A stretch of DNA of 64,000 nucleotides from Lamellibrachia satsuma (taxonomy: Eukaryota; Annelida; Polychaeta; Sabellida; Siboglinidae), in assembly GCA_033239005.1 (NCBI GenBank), contig BSQZ01000017.1:11252872-11316871 (forward strand). The letters run 5' to 3'. The position numbers and the translations under genes were made by a program. This document shows, piece by piece, positions 11,351 to 22,805 of this stretch; the stretch's first letter is position 1; every line of letters starts with the position of its first letter. Below the pieces are notes generated by a model that saw only the letters and a program-made list of their open reading frames with translations, had not been told where the DNA came from and searched no databases.

Positions 11351-12239
11351 AGCTCTGGGTGTTGCACGCCATTACACAGAACTGACTAAATACAACCAAC
11401 TCATTACAAAGTCAGACTCCCAGATAAGTACAAAAGGTGTTGGAATGAACAGGTCAGCCAAGGAGTGAACTGTTAAGCACGTTGAACAATCCCAAGGAGT
11501 GGATACAGTGATGTGTAAACATAAACATGCCTTTACTTTAGGTCTTTTTACATGTGCTGCGGCAGCCAGGAACAATTTTGGTGGACCGAGAGTGAACAAT
11601 ATCAAGGGTTACTTCAATCGGATCGCGCTTGCCTATCCCCACTTTGTGTGTTTGTACAGGTTGGTGTCATAAGTAGACATAACCGCCTTGGAAGCAGGCC
11701 ATTCATGGTGCTCTTGCAAATTCATTGGATTATGAGTGAAACAGACATTGCAAAAACTGTAACAATGAATTGTGGGGGAAGGGAGAATGTCACATTAGAT
11801 TGAGAAAGTAACTTTTACACTTGTTCTAATTAATCAGTGTTTGCGCTGAGTATTAATGGCTTATGTTTTGGTAACTAGATTGATTTGTTTAATGTTTGTA
11901 ATTATACTTTCACTGTACATCCTTCTTGTCAAAGGATATTTGATTTTTATGAGCATGCTGTAGTCAAGAAAAGTTCGTCGTTTATATGAGTACAACCATA
12001 TGGTAAAATGCATATTGCTCAAACAGAGATACATATGAGAGATTGATTTTGTAAATATTTAGCAAATATTCTATTTAAATAATGTTTTTTCTCATAAGCA
12101 ATTTATACACTGCTTATGAAAATGTTGACCATATTATTGGATTTATTAAACATAACTTTTTTTTACCAAACTAACGGTGCTTTTCCTCTTTTTTCACTGA
12201 TGTTCATGGGTTAGGTTCAGGTAAAATATTGTCGTTTCA

Positions 12240-13205
12240 CTCTTTCTGTTTTTTCTTTCCATACTTTTCTATCGGCTGCCCCCTCTCCATCTTTCATCTT
12301 CCTCCTCTCCATCTTTCATCTTCCTCCTCTCCATCTTTCATCTTCCCCCGATCTTCTCATATCCCACCGCACACAGTCCTTCGATCTTAGCTGTTCGTTC
12401 CCCTTTTCTTGCATCCTTGATGTTTTTTCACCTTTCTCTTCCACACTCTTCACTAGTATGTCTGCATCCATCCTTACCATGTGGCCTGCCCATTTCACGT
12501 TGCTTCTCACCAATCTTCCTGTTTAACTGTTTTGTTGCATCACATATTTCCTCAGGTCGTTCATCCTTCTTTCGTCAAACCTCTTTGTTCGTGTTATTCG
12601 ACAAACCAAAACCAACCATGCAGCTGCTGTTGTTGTTCTGTCAACGCCACTGTCACCAGATACAGATTAAGGCATGCTTGTGTAACACAAGCTCTCAGGA
12701 CTTTCCTTTTCAGCTTTTTCAAAATGTTTCTGTCCAACATGACTCCCTCTACCTTTCCCCGAGCATTCGCTCCCTGTTGTATCCGGCATCGCATTTCTAC
12801 CTCTGAATGCTCATCCTCATTAACCATTCCTCCAAGTTACACAAAGCCATCCACTTGGTTGAACTCCTTATCATCCAAACTAATGTTCAAGTCCTCTCTC
12901 TGATGTCAAACCCACATCTCTTCTGTCTTCTCCCGGCTCATTGTCGGTCCGTGCTTCTTGAACACCCCCTTCCATTCCTCCAACACTTCCTGTAGTTCTT
13001 GTTTTTTGTCTGCTATCATGGCCAGATCGTTTGCATACATCCCCTTCCTAAGATCATGCTTCATGCTGATCTTCCTGCTGATTAGTGCCACCACCACGAT
13101 ACAGAGTAAAGGGTCATTTCCTTGCCTCTAACCGATGTTAACTTTAAACTCTTCCGACAACCCATATCCAACCACAACTCTTGTTTTTGTTCTCAGTAAC
13201 ATGAC
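12240..13205 (-). mobile_element. LINE 3' fragment, array unit B2
   Basis: Same ORF2 remnant. This unit preserves the longest stretch upstream of the RT motif: an open - strand frame over 13,460-13,128 ends in VVVGYGLSEEFKVNIG before the stop shared by the array. The RT motif is again MYANDLAMIAD. The CT-rich repeat near the 3' end is present three times. Confidence 0.8.
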
Positions 13206-14089
13206 AGTTCTGGGTGTTGCACGCCATGACACAGAACTGACTAAATACAACCAACTCATTACAAAGTCAGACTCCCAGATAAGTACAAAATGTGTTGGAA
13301 TGAACAGGTCAGCCAGGGAGTGAACTGTTAAGCACGTTGAACAATCCCAATGAGTGGATACAGTGCTGTGTAAACATAAACATGCCTTTACTTTAGGTAT
13401 TTTTACAGGTGCTGCGGCAGCCAGGAACAATTTTGGTGGACCGAGAGTGAACAATATCAAGGGTCACTTCTATCGGATCGGGCTTGCCTATCCCCACTTT
13501 GTGTGTTGGTACAGGTTGGTGTCATAAGTAGACATAACCGCCTTGGAAGCAGGCCATTTATGGTGCTCTTGCAAATTCATTGGATTATGAGTGAAACAGA
13601 CATTGCAAAAACTGTAACAATGAATTGTGGGGGAGGGGAGAATATCACATTAGATTGAGAAACTAACTTTTACAGTTGTTCTAATAAATCAGTATTTGCG
13701 CTGAGTAGTAATGGCTGATGTTTTGGTAACCATATTGATTTGTTTAATGTTTTTATTTATACTTTCACTGTACATCCTTCTTGTCAAAGGATATTTGATT
13801 TTTATGAGCATGCTGTAGTCAAGAAGATTACGTCGTTTATATGAGTACAACGATATGGTAAAATGCATATTGCTCAAACAGAGATACATATGAGAGATTG
13901 ATTTTGTAAATATTTAGCAAATATTGTATTGAAATAATGTTTTTTTATCATAAGCAATTTATACAATGCTTATGAAAATGTTGACCATATAATTGGATTT
14001 ATTAAACATAACTTTTTTTTACCAAACTAACGGTGCGTTTCCTCTTTTTTCATTGATGTTCATGGGTTAGGTTCAGGTAAAATATTGTC

Positions 14090-14975
14090 GAGGCACTCTT
14101 TCTGTTTTTTCTTTCCATACTTTTCTATCGGCTGCACCCTCTCCATATTTCATCTTCCCCCTCTCCATCTTTCATCTTCCCCTGATCTTCTGAAATCCCA
14201 CCTCACGCAGTCCTTCGATCTTAGCTCTTCATTCCCCTTTTCTTGCATCCTTGATGTTTTTTCACCTTTCTCTTCCACTCTCTTTACTAGTATGTCTGTA
14301 TACATCTTTACAATGTGGCCTGCCCATTTCATCTTGCTTCTCACCAATCTTCCTGTTGAACTGTTTTGTTGCATCACATATTTCCTCAGGTTGTTCATCC
14401 TTCTTACGTCAACCCTCTTTGTTCCTATTATTCGACAAAACCAAAACCAACCTTGCAGCTGCTGTTGTTGTTCTGTCAACGCCACTGTCTCCAGATACAG
14501 ATTAAGGCATGCTTGTGTAACACATGCTCTAAGGACTTTCCTTTTCAGCTTTTTCAAAATGTTTCTGTCCAACATGACTCCCTCTACCTTACCCCGAGCA
14601 TTCGCTCCCTGTTGTATCCGGCATCGCATTTCTACCTCTGAATGCTCATCCTCATTAACCATTCCCCCAAGTTACACAAAGCTATCCACTTGGTTGAACT
14701 CCTTATCATCCAAAGTAATGTTCAAGTCCTCTCTCTGATGTCAAACCCACATCTCTTCTGTCTTCTCCCGGCTCATTATCGGTCCGTGCTTCTTGAACAC
14801 CTTCTTCCATTCCTCCAACACTTCATGTAGTTCTTGTTTTGTGTCTGCTATCATGGCCAGATCGTTTGCATACATCCCCTTCCTGAGAACATCCTTCATG
14901 CTGATCTTTCTGCTGATTAGTGCCACCACCATGATAAAGAATAATGGGTCACTTCCTTGCCTCTAACCGATGTTA
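14090..14975 (-). mobile_element. LINE 3' fragment, array unit B3
   Basis: Best-preserved unit for the C-terminal half. A single - strand frame over 14,662-14,150 (170 residues) runs from MVNEDEHSEVEMRCRIQQG through LKKLKRKVLRACV, RRMNNLRKYVMQQNSS and GHIVKMYTDILVKRVEEKGE to the end of ORF2. The RT motif reads MYANDLAMIADTKQ. The unit is truncated at the array edge, as in A2. Confidence 0.82.
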
Positions 14976-15392
14976 ACTGGAAACTCTTCTGACAACCCAG
15001 ATCAGATTCCACTAAAGCTTCCCAGGCCCGGAGACAGTGGTGGTCAACAAGGACTCTCATCACGACCACACAGTTAATATAAGCAGGTATACTGACAGGA
15101 CAGTAGTTGGTGTAATGTTGGTATCGAGATGAAAAAAGGCAGCCATATTTATTATCTTTATGATGACATAGAAAACAAAATAAAATCTTTTTAAAATTTA
15201 ATCCCCACCCCGGGGGCCCATATGGACGGTTCCCCATTTGACCCTCCATGTTCGGCAGAAGGGGAATAGGACACAACAGACAGACCAACATAAACTTCTT
15301 GATATGATAGATATAGTACACAGAATATGTGTATGCAGACATTGAAAAACTAAAGCTGATTGAGTGTTGTTGTTTCTGCGTGCTACCTACAG

Positions 15393-15482
15393 ACATGCAG
15401 AAGTTCCCGCTGCGTATGAAGGAGAGATACCATAGTAGGGACTGTGTTACAGCCCTCAGTGTCTATCTCGCCACCACAACGG
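15393..15482 (+). CDS. Gene 1 exon 1, copy B
   Basis: Plus-strand internal exon with acceptor CTACCTACAG and donor ACGG|GTGAGT. It needs one base from an upstream exon and ends with one base over, which fits the next exon. The frame reads MQKFPLRMKERYHSRDCV and then TALSVYLATTT. The upstream exons were not found; they may lie in the stretch replaced by the LINE array. I do not recognise the protein. Confidence 0.55.
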
Positions 15483-15675
15483 GTGAGTCTCCCTGCTTGC
15501 TACATTTGACTAGAATGTTAGAACTAAACGTTATGAATTCTGACTAATTCATAGCAACTACAATTATGACTAACGTCTAATTTAGATGTGTTGATTATAT
15601 TTGTTACGCTAATGTGCAAGTTGCTCCTTTGAAGCAGGGCTGTTTTGGTATTGTCCATTGCTCGACTGTATTCAG

Positions 15676-15845
15676 CCCTGAGTGGGAAATGTATTGAGGT
15701 AGCCTACTGGACAACTTCGGGAGCTGCGCAAATGATTCTGCAGCAACCAGAGTCAGTTGGACAGGGCCACAGCTCTTCAAAACGTTCTCTGTACACACCA
15801 ATCCCATCACCAGGGTGATGTTTTCAAAGAAGCATTGCGTCTCTG
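15676..15845 (+). pseudogene. Gene 1 exon 2, copy B (4-bp deletion, frameshift)
   Basis: Same exon as 4,181-4,354 but 170 bp long: one ATTC of a short ATTCATTC is missing. From that point the frame changes, reads LQQPESVGQGHSSSKRSL and hits TGA before the donor, and the exon end no longer matches the phase of exon 3. The splice sites themselves are intact. Copy B cannot make the same protein as copy A from this exon. Confidence 0.6.
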
Positions 15846-15911
15846 GTAGGTCCAATTCTCAAGTATATTTCTTTGTAAAATATTCAAATATACCTGGAAA
15901 AGCTTTGTTTC

Positions 15912-16788
15912 ATGATGATGACCATGTCACATTTATGGGTTGATTTTTAGTGGGCCATCATTTACATATACTGTGACATCCAAAGTTCTATAAAATATAC
16001 AAGTAAAAGCTTGGTTTTCTTTTCAAGTAATCCAAGTTGAAGCATTGATTATGATCATATCAGCTTTAGTTTGATATGACGCGGCTTACCAGTATCAGGG
16101 CCTTGAAATATTGAAAGTGAATCACTGTAGCTCACTGCTGTGTTTGCAGTGTGCTCTGAGTACAACCATGTACATTCGTGGAACGTGACCTGATTCCTTG
16201 GCATGACCAGCACACAGCCCGGCTCAGTGGCCTTGGCATCATTCAAGTTTATCTCCATAGAGATGGTGGAACCACACCTTCAGTATATCCACAGTAACAA
16301 CTTTGGTAAGTCAGGATCTAGAATTTGACAGGATCTAGAATTACAAGAAATACATATATATTTCAGTAAATTAGATTATATATTAAGATACGTAATAACT
16401 TTTTTTATTGGAAAACTGGACACCCCCTTTTTTGTGGATCCGATCAGTTGTACTTAGTTGCTTAGTAGCTTTTTACAGCACTCACAACTGTCAGAAGGTA
16501 CTAGAAACAGCGTTCGCCAAAAAACTTAGTCATAGTAAAGACATAGTAAAGGGAAACTTGCAGAAAATAAAATATAGACGCCAAACAGTTGTACTTAGTT
16601 TCCGATGAAAGACCAATCTGGAGAGTACTTATTGCGAACTAGGTGAGCAGTCATAGTCGCAACCACAGCTGACAGCGAGAGAGAGGCAATATGCATTTTA
16701 CTACATTTAACAGCCAGTGCATCCTTTCTCCGTTCTCTCAAATATGTTTGCCTCTCAGGGAAATTCTTCAATATTAACTTACTAGTAC
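15912..16788. other. Copy-B-only segment (~0.88 kb) inside gene 1 intron
   Basis: In copy A, GCTTTGTTTC runs directly into AACCATTCTC; in copy B these are separated by about 877 bp. The segment may be an insertion in B (a CA dinucleotide sits on both sides) or a deletion in A. It contains a - strand open stretch, 16,258-16,055, with PGCVLVMPRNQVTFHE and AVSYSDSLSIFQGPDTG followed by a GTAAGC donor-like sequence. That could be an exon of another gene carried in or lost. No terminal repeats were seen. Confidence 0.6.
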
Positions 16789-17032
16789 AACCATTCTCAA
16801 TTCTTTTAGACAAATGGTCGTTTATTACAAGGAAATGCTTCTAAATGAACTGCCAAAGCGTCGTTCTTTGTTCTGGAAAATAGATTGTTTTAAATGGTCA
16901 AGCAGCTTTCTGTCAGTTAAAAAAAAAATTCTAAATTAAGTTATTTTGTAATTTCTGTAAAATATTATAATGATCAAATTACAACACTGACTGAAATGTA
17001 TTGCTTGTATAGACTTGATGTCATCATTCCAG

Positions 17033-17205
17033 GTGCCACCATCAAACCTCAGTCACAAAAGTCAGTTCACAACATGACTACATCAGTGGACGACACAGAG
17101 CCATTCGATTACACAACAATTGACGTACCAGCAGTAAAGACGTCACGACAGGACGGCGTCGGTGTCACCTGGGACAAACCACACAAGGATGAGAACATCG
17201 ACAGC
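17033..17205 (+). CDS. Gene 1 exon 3, copy B
   Basis: Nearly identical to 4,664-4,836: same length, same splice sites, same phases and, as far as read, the same amino acids. It is the best-conserved coding piece of the duplication. Because exon 2 of this copy is frameshifted, it can be translated here only if an unseen upstream start or different splicing is used. It is followed by the same 65-bp minisatellite. Confidence 0.65.
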
Positions 17206-17221
17206 GTAAGTTCTTGGCTCG

Positions 17222-17690
17222 TGCTGATTATTGCACTCACAGCCAATTCAGTCTTTAAGTAGACATTACAGCTTACTTGAAGTGTAAAGTGATTGTTGTA
17301 CTCACAGCCCAGTCAGTCTTTACACATATATTACAGCCTACTTGAAGTGTAAAGTGATTGTTGTACTCACAGCCAAGTCATTCTTTACACAGATATTACA
17401 GCTTAGTTGAAGTGTCAAGTGATTGTTGTACTCACAGCCCAGTCAGTCTTTATTCCGACATTACAGCTGACTCGAATTGAAAAAAAATATTCTTCCACTC
17501 ACATACCAGTGAGTCTTTATATAGGCCATACAACTGACTCAAAGTGTCAAATAATTATTGCACTCACATACCAGTGAATCTCTATACAGATAAAACAGCT
17601 GACTTGTAGTGTAATGTGATTTTTGCAATCGCAACCCGGTTAGTCTTTCACAGACATTACAGCTTACTAGAAGTGTAAAGAGCTCTCTTG
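17222..17690. repeat. 65-bp minisatellite after exon 3, copy B
   Basis: Same array as 4,850-5,310, with similar unit number and the same position relative to exon 3, so it predates the duplication. Confidence 0.85.
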
Positions 17691-18132
17691 CTCTTGCATT
17701 AAAAACAGGCAGGAAGGAGTTGTAGACCGAACTGCCCCAGGTATATGGGTAGCTGTCTTGCCCCAGGGGGCACCAAGATGGCTTTTTGGGGTATTTTTAC
17801 TACTGCAAATGTTGATCCTTTTATGGTCGTCGGCGCACTGCTTCAAATGTTCATCCTATCATTCCACTAGTATTCAACAGATGTGTAATATAGATGTAAT
17901 GTTTGGTCGAATTATATATATTTTTGGAATGGAACCATTGGTTGATTCAGACAGAAAAGGAAGCATTTAAGTAGACAGGTTTTCTTACACCTATGTGTAA
18001 CAAGATATTTGTAAAAAAAAATGTGTAACATATTCACATGGCCTGCATTAAAAGAAACTGTAGAAAATTTGACCCATTCATTTATTGGCTTTTGGGATGA
18101 TGAAATGACGACATCTGTTAATATCGTTGCAG

Positions 18133-18240
18133 ACACAATGGGTCAGCTCTTTACTCCATCTCTCGTGAGTAGTACGTCACCACGAAGAAGTGAGTTGGTT
18201 GTTGTGCATCAATCAGCTGAGATTTTCCCAGAAGCATATG
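18133..18240 (+). CDS. Gene 1 exon 4, copy B (one extra base)
   Basis: 108-bp counterpart of 5,761-5,867 with one more G near the start (ATGGGTC against ATGGTC). In the phase left by exon 3 it meets TGA after eleven codons. In another phase (one base needed) it is open to the donor ATATG|GTAAGT and reads MGQLFTPSLVSSTSPRRSEL then VVVHQSAEIFPEAYG. One of the two copies therefore carries a frameshift; the phase match with exon 3 favours copy A as ancestral. Confidence 0.45.
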
Positions 18241-18614
18241 GTAAGTGAGCAAGGAATATATATTTAGACTGAATTAATATTACACCATTAATTATTTCAA
18301 TACTATGCCGGAAAGTTCATTTTGGCAAAAGGGTATCCTGTACGTGAAAACGCCCACATACAAATGTATTTATTATTACCTTTGTTAAATTTAATTTATA
18401 TAAATGTTATAACTTATTGTATTATTAAAAAAAATACAGTTGCAGTCGACGGTCCAACATAATGAACATATTGCCATATGGTTTATCTTGGAAGTGTTTA
18501 AGGACAATCAATGCAGACTGTTCTGGCGACACAGCAAATGATCAAGTGTTGACTGAATTAATACCATTCAGTGAACCATGTGTAGGTGTTAAATCTGTTA
18601 TTGACCAGACTTGA

Positions 18615-19440
18615 GCGGATCTACACACTGGGTAGTGGGTCCAGGAAGTGTATGGAAGGAGACCATTTTCTTGCTGAAGCTATCTGCCGCATTTGGTACC
18701 ATTGGTCATAGGACAACTTATTAAAAGTGTGTCAATGTGGTGTGGCATATCTGGAACAGAGCTGGTACTCATAATATTTAACTGATAGATGCAAAAGAAT
18801 GAAGATAGCGAATTGTTTCTCAGCTACGCTCCCTACTTCACGTAATGTTCCTCAGGGTGTTTCACTCTCTACGCTACTCAACTTGGCTCAGTTATCCAAC
18901 GTCACAACTTGGATCACCAAGTGTATGCTAATAAATCACAGACCTATGCTATTTTGGCTACATGAAATACAAATCACTTCCAAAACTAGCTCAGGGATTG
19001 TCTCCACAAAATCTTCCATTGGATGACAGAGACCACATTAAAGTTAAATGCAAGTAAATCCGAGTTAGTTGTTATTGGTGGGGTAAATTTTGCATGTCTA
19101 TTTGAATCGATTAGGTGCGCACAATATGTTGCAAGATGTTTCCTTATGTGTCAGACTTTAGATTGCATGTAGAGAAGCACAGTAAAATCAAAACGTGTGG
19201 AAAGCATCAGCTTAACAGTGTCGCCTGGCTGTTCTTCGATGAGAAGAAATTTGCATGTTTGATGGAGTGCCATAAAACACTAATATTATATAGCCTTTTT
19301 GTTTAGGGAGTGACGTAGAGTGATATAATGAAAGCATTGATTTTCTAAAATGCAAGGAAGGACATCAACGTAATAATTTATATGTAATTGATTACGGATT
19401 GACAGACGTTTGCTACGATGAAAATAAAGCTGATGCCGAT
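18615..19440 (+). mobile_element. Reverse-transcriptase relic, copy B
   Basis: Duplicate of 6,245-7,060 with the same losses (KLSAAFGTIGH, NVPQGVSLSTLL, TLKLNASKSELVVIGG). The element was dead before the segmental duplication. Confidence 0.7.
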
Positions 19441-19976
19441 TGACCAACTAATGCAAATCGAGAATAATAACCTGAATCTGAATATGTAATGATCGATGTA
19501 CTTTTGTTTAAAAAATAAGAGTCCAATGACGTGAGTGACACTTAGCATTATCTGCTATTTGGTTGCACCTCCTATCGGTCGCTGGAGAGACCAATCCACA
19601 GTCACCGGGTCTCTTATGGTTACATATCGAGCAGCTCTCAGGGGAGAGATTTGTCGGCCCCCAGACCTTCCTGTAGTTCTCCAGCCAAACTACTGACAAT
19701 CCCTATATGTTGAGCTTGTAACCTCCTATGACAACACGACAACCCGTTTATATAGTAGGTAAACCTATTTAGCTGAATTTGTGGTGTGAACTCTTGAAAC
19801 AGGTTAACTTTACATTTAACTGATATAACAACTACTAATTAAACAATTTAGTTAATTAGAATGTTTCTTATATGGCATAGTTCATGTTGTAATGCTGCAA
19901 AGTGTATAACATGCATAAATAATATTACTAGTCTATGTTATTGATATTGAATTATGCAGATCTAGTGGTGAAATTA

Positions 19977-20012
19977 TGCGCATGCGCCGGAAGTGATCAC
20001 TCTAAGATGGCG
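19977..20012 (+). promoter_or_regulatory. NRF1-ETS-YY1 promoter-like cluster, copy B
   Basis: The same three motifs with the same spacing as at 7,599: TGCGCATGCGCC (19,977-19,988), CCGGAAGTG (19,987-19,995) and AAGATGGCG (20,004-20,012). No change is seen within the cluster between copies. Confidence 0.6.
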
Positions 20013-20017
20013 TCTAC

Positions 20018-21550
20018 TAGAACGTTGGCCGTGTAATTGATATCAACAACCCTACAAAACCTTGTCTTAGGAATACAACACACTCCAAGTGGAAAAGGTT
20101 TATTATATTGGCAATAGTATCATCGAACAGTTGTGATAACTGGTATGTCTGTTTATTATCTATGTATCTAGCAATTCCCACCGCCGTTACTTTGTTAACT
20201 GTTACGTTAGCCAACAATAAGCCAAAACGCATAGAAAGTGTCTCGTCTCCTTGCCAGCAACAGTCTAGCCAAATTTTCGTGCGACTAAGACACAGTCATG
20301 AGTTGCATCAGAAGCAGAAAAAACATAGTTGTCACTAATAAGTAATCTGTCCCAATACATTAATCAAAACTCCATATGAAATGATCAATCGTTTGTAGAA
20401 TGAATAAAATATGTATCAGAATTAAAACCATATCAAATATGTGTACTCCGTAGTATAGATATTATTTATCTACAAAGCCAAACAATGTTTATACACAAAC
20501 CTTCCGCATCCTGGTAGGTCACAAAGTCCCTGTTTATAATGCTCCTTTTGTTAGTAGCTGTCTCGAATCATCTCTTTCTTCACCAATTTCGTCCGACTGG
20601 CTGTCCACGCAATGCATTTCTACCTATCTAGATGAGATCAGCTTTTACAGAGAACACCACAGGAAGCACGCAGCGTGTGCTATTGATATACAACGTATGT
20701 TGAAGCAGATAACATGCACTCCAACACGGATGTAGCTCACGAAATGCTATCTTGCACACTCCTCCATATTTCTCCAATTGATCATTCTTCGGTCATGGTA
20801 GGCCGTACACCGTATACCAATTTTTGGAAGAAGAATCACCAACTTCGCACGGATTGCTATATAAGACACGCTAAATGCAAGAACTCCCTGCATGCTGGCT
20901 GGTAAACAGGAATGAATCATTGTGGTCTGTTGTCTGTGCTGGCGGAAGTAATCAACGAACTACGACACGCATTGTCCATTCGCTCGGACGGCGTTGTCCT
21001 GTTTGCATAACATAATCTATTGCTGCAACACGCCTTGACACATGTCAACGCCCTGAATGATTTTGTAATCCTCACTTAGAAGCGCAATTTCTTTGTCGCA
21101 ATTATTCTGGTATCCTAATTGTATCGACACTTGCGTGTTGTTCTATTGAGGATACGTAATCGTTCTGTTTACAGCAATTTTCTCAACATGGTTACACCAA
21201 AAAATAATAGTACGCATCAGTTAGTGTACGTTCAGTGTTCAAAGTGTTTTACACTTCACTCATAGCACACCTGTTCATTCCAACTCCATCTCGACTTCTC
21301 TGGGAAGCACTCAATCATGCTGCAGTTACTGCTCGAAGACCATTCGTACGTGTAATCACAACTGCATATAGCAAGGTACTCATTTATGCAAACGAATGAG
21401 CTGTGGCAACGTTCGGTGAAGCAAATTGCCAAAATTTCGAAACGACAGCAAGATGGTTCAAGGTAGGGTTTTCACAACTGCGAGCCTGACGTTCTATCTG
21501 GAACGTTAACACGCCCCATTCGATGGGAGAGAAGGAGAAGGGTCAGAGAA
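20018..21550. other. No supported gene downstream of promoter cluster, copy B
   Basis: Counterpart of 7,640-9,131, with a ~40-bp insertion near 21,188 (ACACCAAAAAATAATAGTAC region) not present in copy A. No exon or RNA gene supported. Confidence 0.5.
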
Positions 21551-22400
21551 AAAAATGGTATTGGATCACATTTTAAAAGTTGTAGATGCTTGTTAAAATT
21601 AATGTTCTTTTCTGAAAGGAATGTAAATTTGTGGCTGAGCGTTTGTAGGGTGTGGAGTTTCCATTAGTATTCCACCACCAAATTAACAAAACCGGGTAAC
21701 TACATACATAATTTCTATGCATCAAAGTGTTATTTATGCAATGTGTTAATGCTAACTCATTGGGTTTCCCCTTTATACACTGGTATTTAAATTGTCTCAT
21801 GTATCACTATAATTGGCTTGCTTTTGATACCAATTGGCGCTGTAAAAATACCCAAACTGAAGCTATTTTACTTTTCTCTGCATGTTATATGTATGCTTGC
21901 GGACATACCGAAAATATATAGATACATAGTCTAATGCATAGGTCCATTTGGCTGCAGGTTACCAGATAAATATTTTGTAGATTTGCAGAAGCCACCATTT
22001 GTCATTAACTTACCACACTAAAAGAGGAAATTCTATTGTCTAGGCCTTCCCTCCAATTCACATGTGCCTGAATGACCAGGTAACTCCAGTTGGTACAGAC
22101 AGTATTAATGTCGAGAGATATTCTCCCTCCCATTCATACATACCTTAACCTTATCTCTGTCAGACTAATCACTGGAATGGTGACTGCCTTTTGGAAATGC
22201 CTGAGTAACGTGGGTTTGAACTATACAGTAATACCTACTGTTAAATGAGCACTTAATTGAGAGTTAATTTGGAATTTGTCAATTAAATAGAATAAAATTA
22301 CCCCTTTTGGTGAAGCTAATTTAGCCTTTACCTTTTCTTGTAAATCAATTAATTAAATTAAATTAATTGAGTTAATTAAATTAACAATTGAAATTAACCC
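21551..22400. other. Single-copy AT-rich DNA
   Basis: No gene seen. The last 160 bp are made of TTAATTAAATTAA-type sequence; a similar tract occurs at 28,390-28,540, on the other side of the gene 2 exons. Confidence 0.5.
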
Positions 22401-22405
22401 ATGAC

Positions 22406-22805
22406 TGTCATGTCCTGTTTCATAGTGACAGGTTAATGTCTGTCTTGTCATCTCCTGTCTCATAGCGACATGTTAGTGTTTATTTTGTAATCTCCTGTCT
22501 CATGGTGACTAATTAATTTTTTTTTTTAAGGAAATTACTTTAGTTATTGCATCTTAGGAACAGTGTTATTATCATCTCCTGACTCATGGTGACATATTTA
22601 TGTCTGTCTTGTCATCTCCTGTCTCATAGTGACATGTTTATGTCTGTTATGTCATCTCCTGTCTCATAGTGACAGGTTCGTGTTTGTCTTGTCATCTACT
22701 GTCTCATAGTGACATATTAGTGTCTGTCTGGTCAACTCCTGTCTCATAATGACAGATTAGTGTCTGTCTTTTCATATCCTGTCTCATAGTGACAGGTTCG
22801 TGACA
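22406..22805. repeat. 40-bp minisatellite
   Basis: About nine units built on TCATCTCCTGTCTCATAGTG ACA; TCATCTCCTG landmarks at 22,572, 22,612 and 22,652 set the 40-bp period. The array is interrupted near 22,505-22,570 by unrelated T-rich sequence. Confidence 0.9.

Larger units (their letters stand above)
9976..14975. repeat. 1.85-kb LINE-bearing tandem array, copy B (three units)
   Basis: Units start at about 9,985, 11,821 and 13,677, spaced 1.84-1.86 kb, with the last truncated at the same place as the last unit of copy A. Copy B therefore has one more unit than copy A, as expected from unequal exchange within the array after or during the larger duplication. Units differ by point changes and by the number of a short CT-rich repeat near the LINE 3' end (one to three copies). 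Confidence 0.92.
9613..21550. repeat. Segmental duplication, copy B
   Basis: Second copy of the block that starts the window. It carries the same landmarks in the same order: TIR-domain relic, LINE-unit array, four exons, 65-bp minisatellite, RT relic and promoter cluster. Relative to copy A it has three rather than two LINE units and an additional segment at 15,912-16,788. Homology to copy A ends at 21,550, where copy A runs into a GA-rich tract and copy B into AT-rich single-copy DNA. Confidence 0.95.

Noticed and set aside
14917..15396. 159-codon - strand frame
   Set aside because: Spans the end of the LINE unit and intron-like sequence, with the matching copy A frame shorter and interrupted; no motif.
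15604..15855. - strand frame over gene 1 exon 2
   Set aside because: Antisense shadow; in copy A the plus-strand exon has matching splice phases and no stops.
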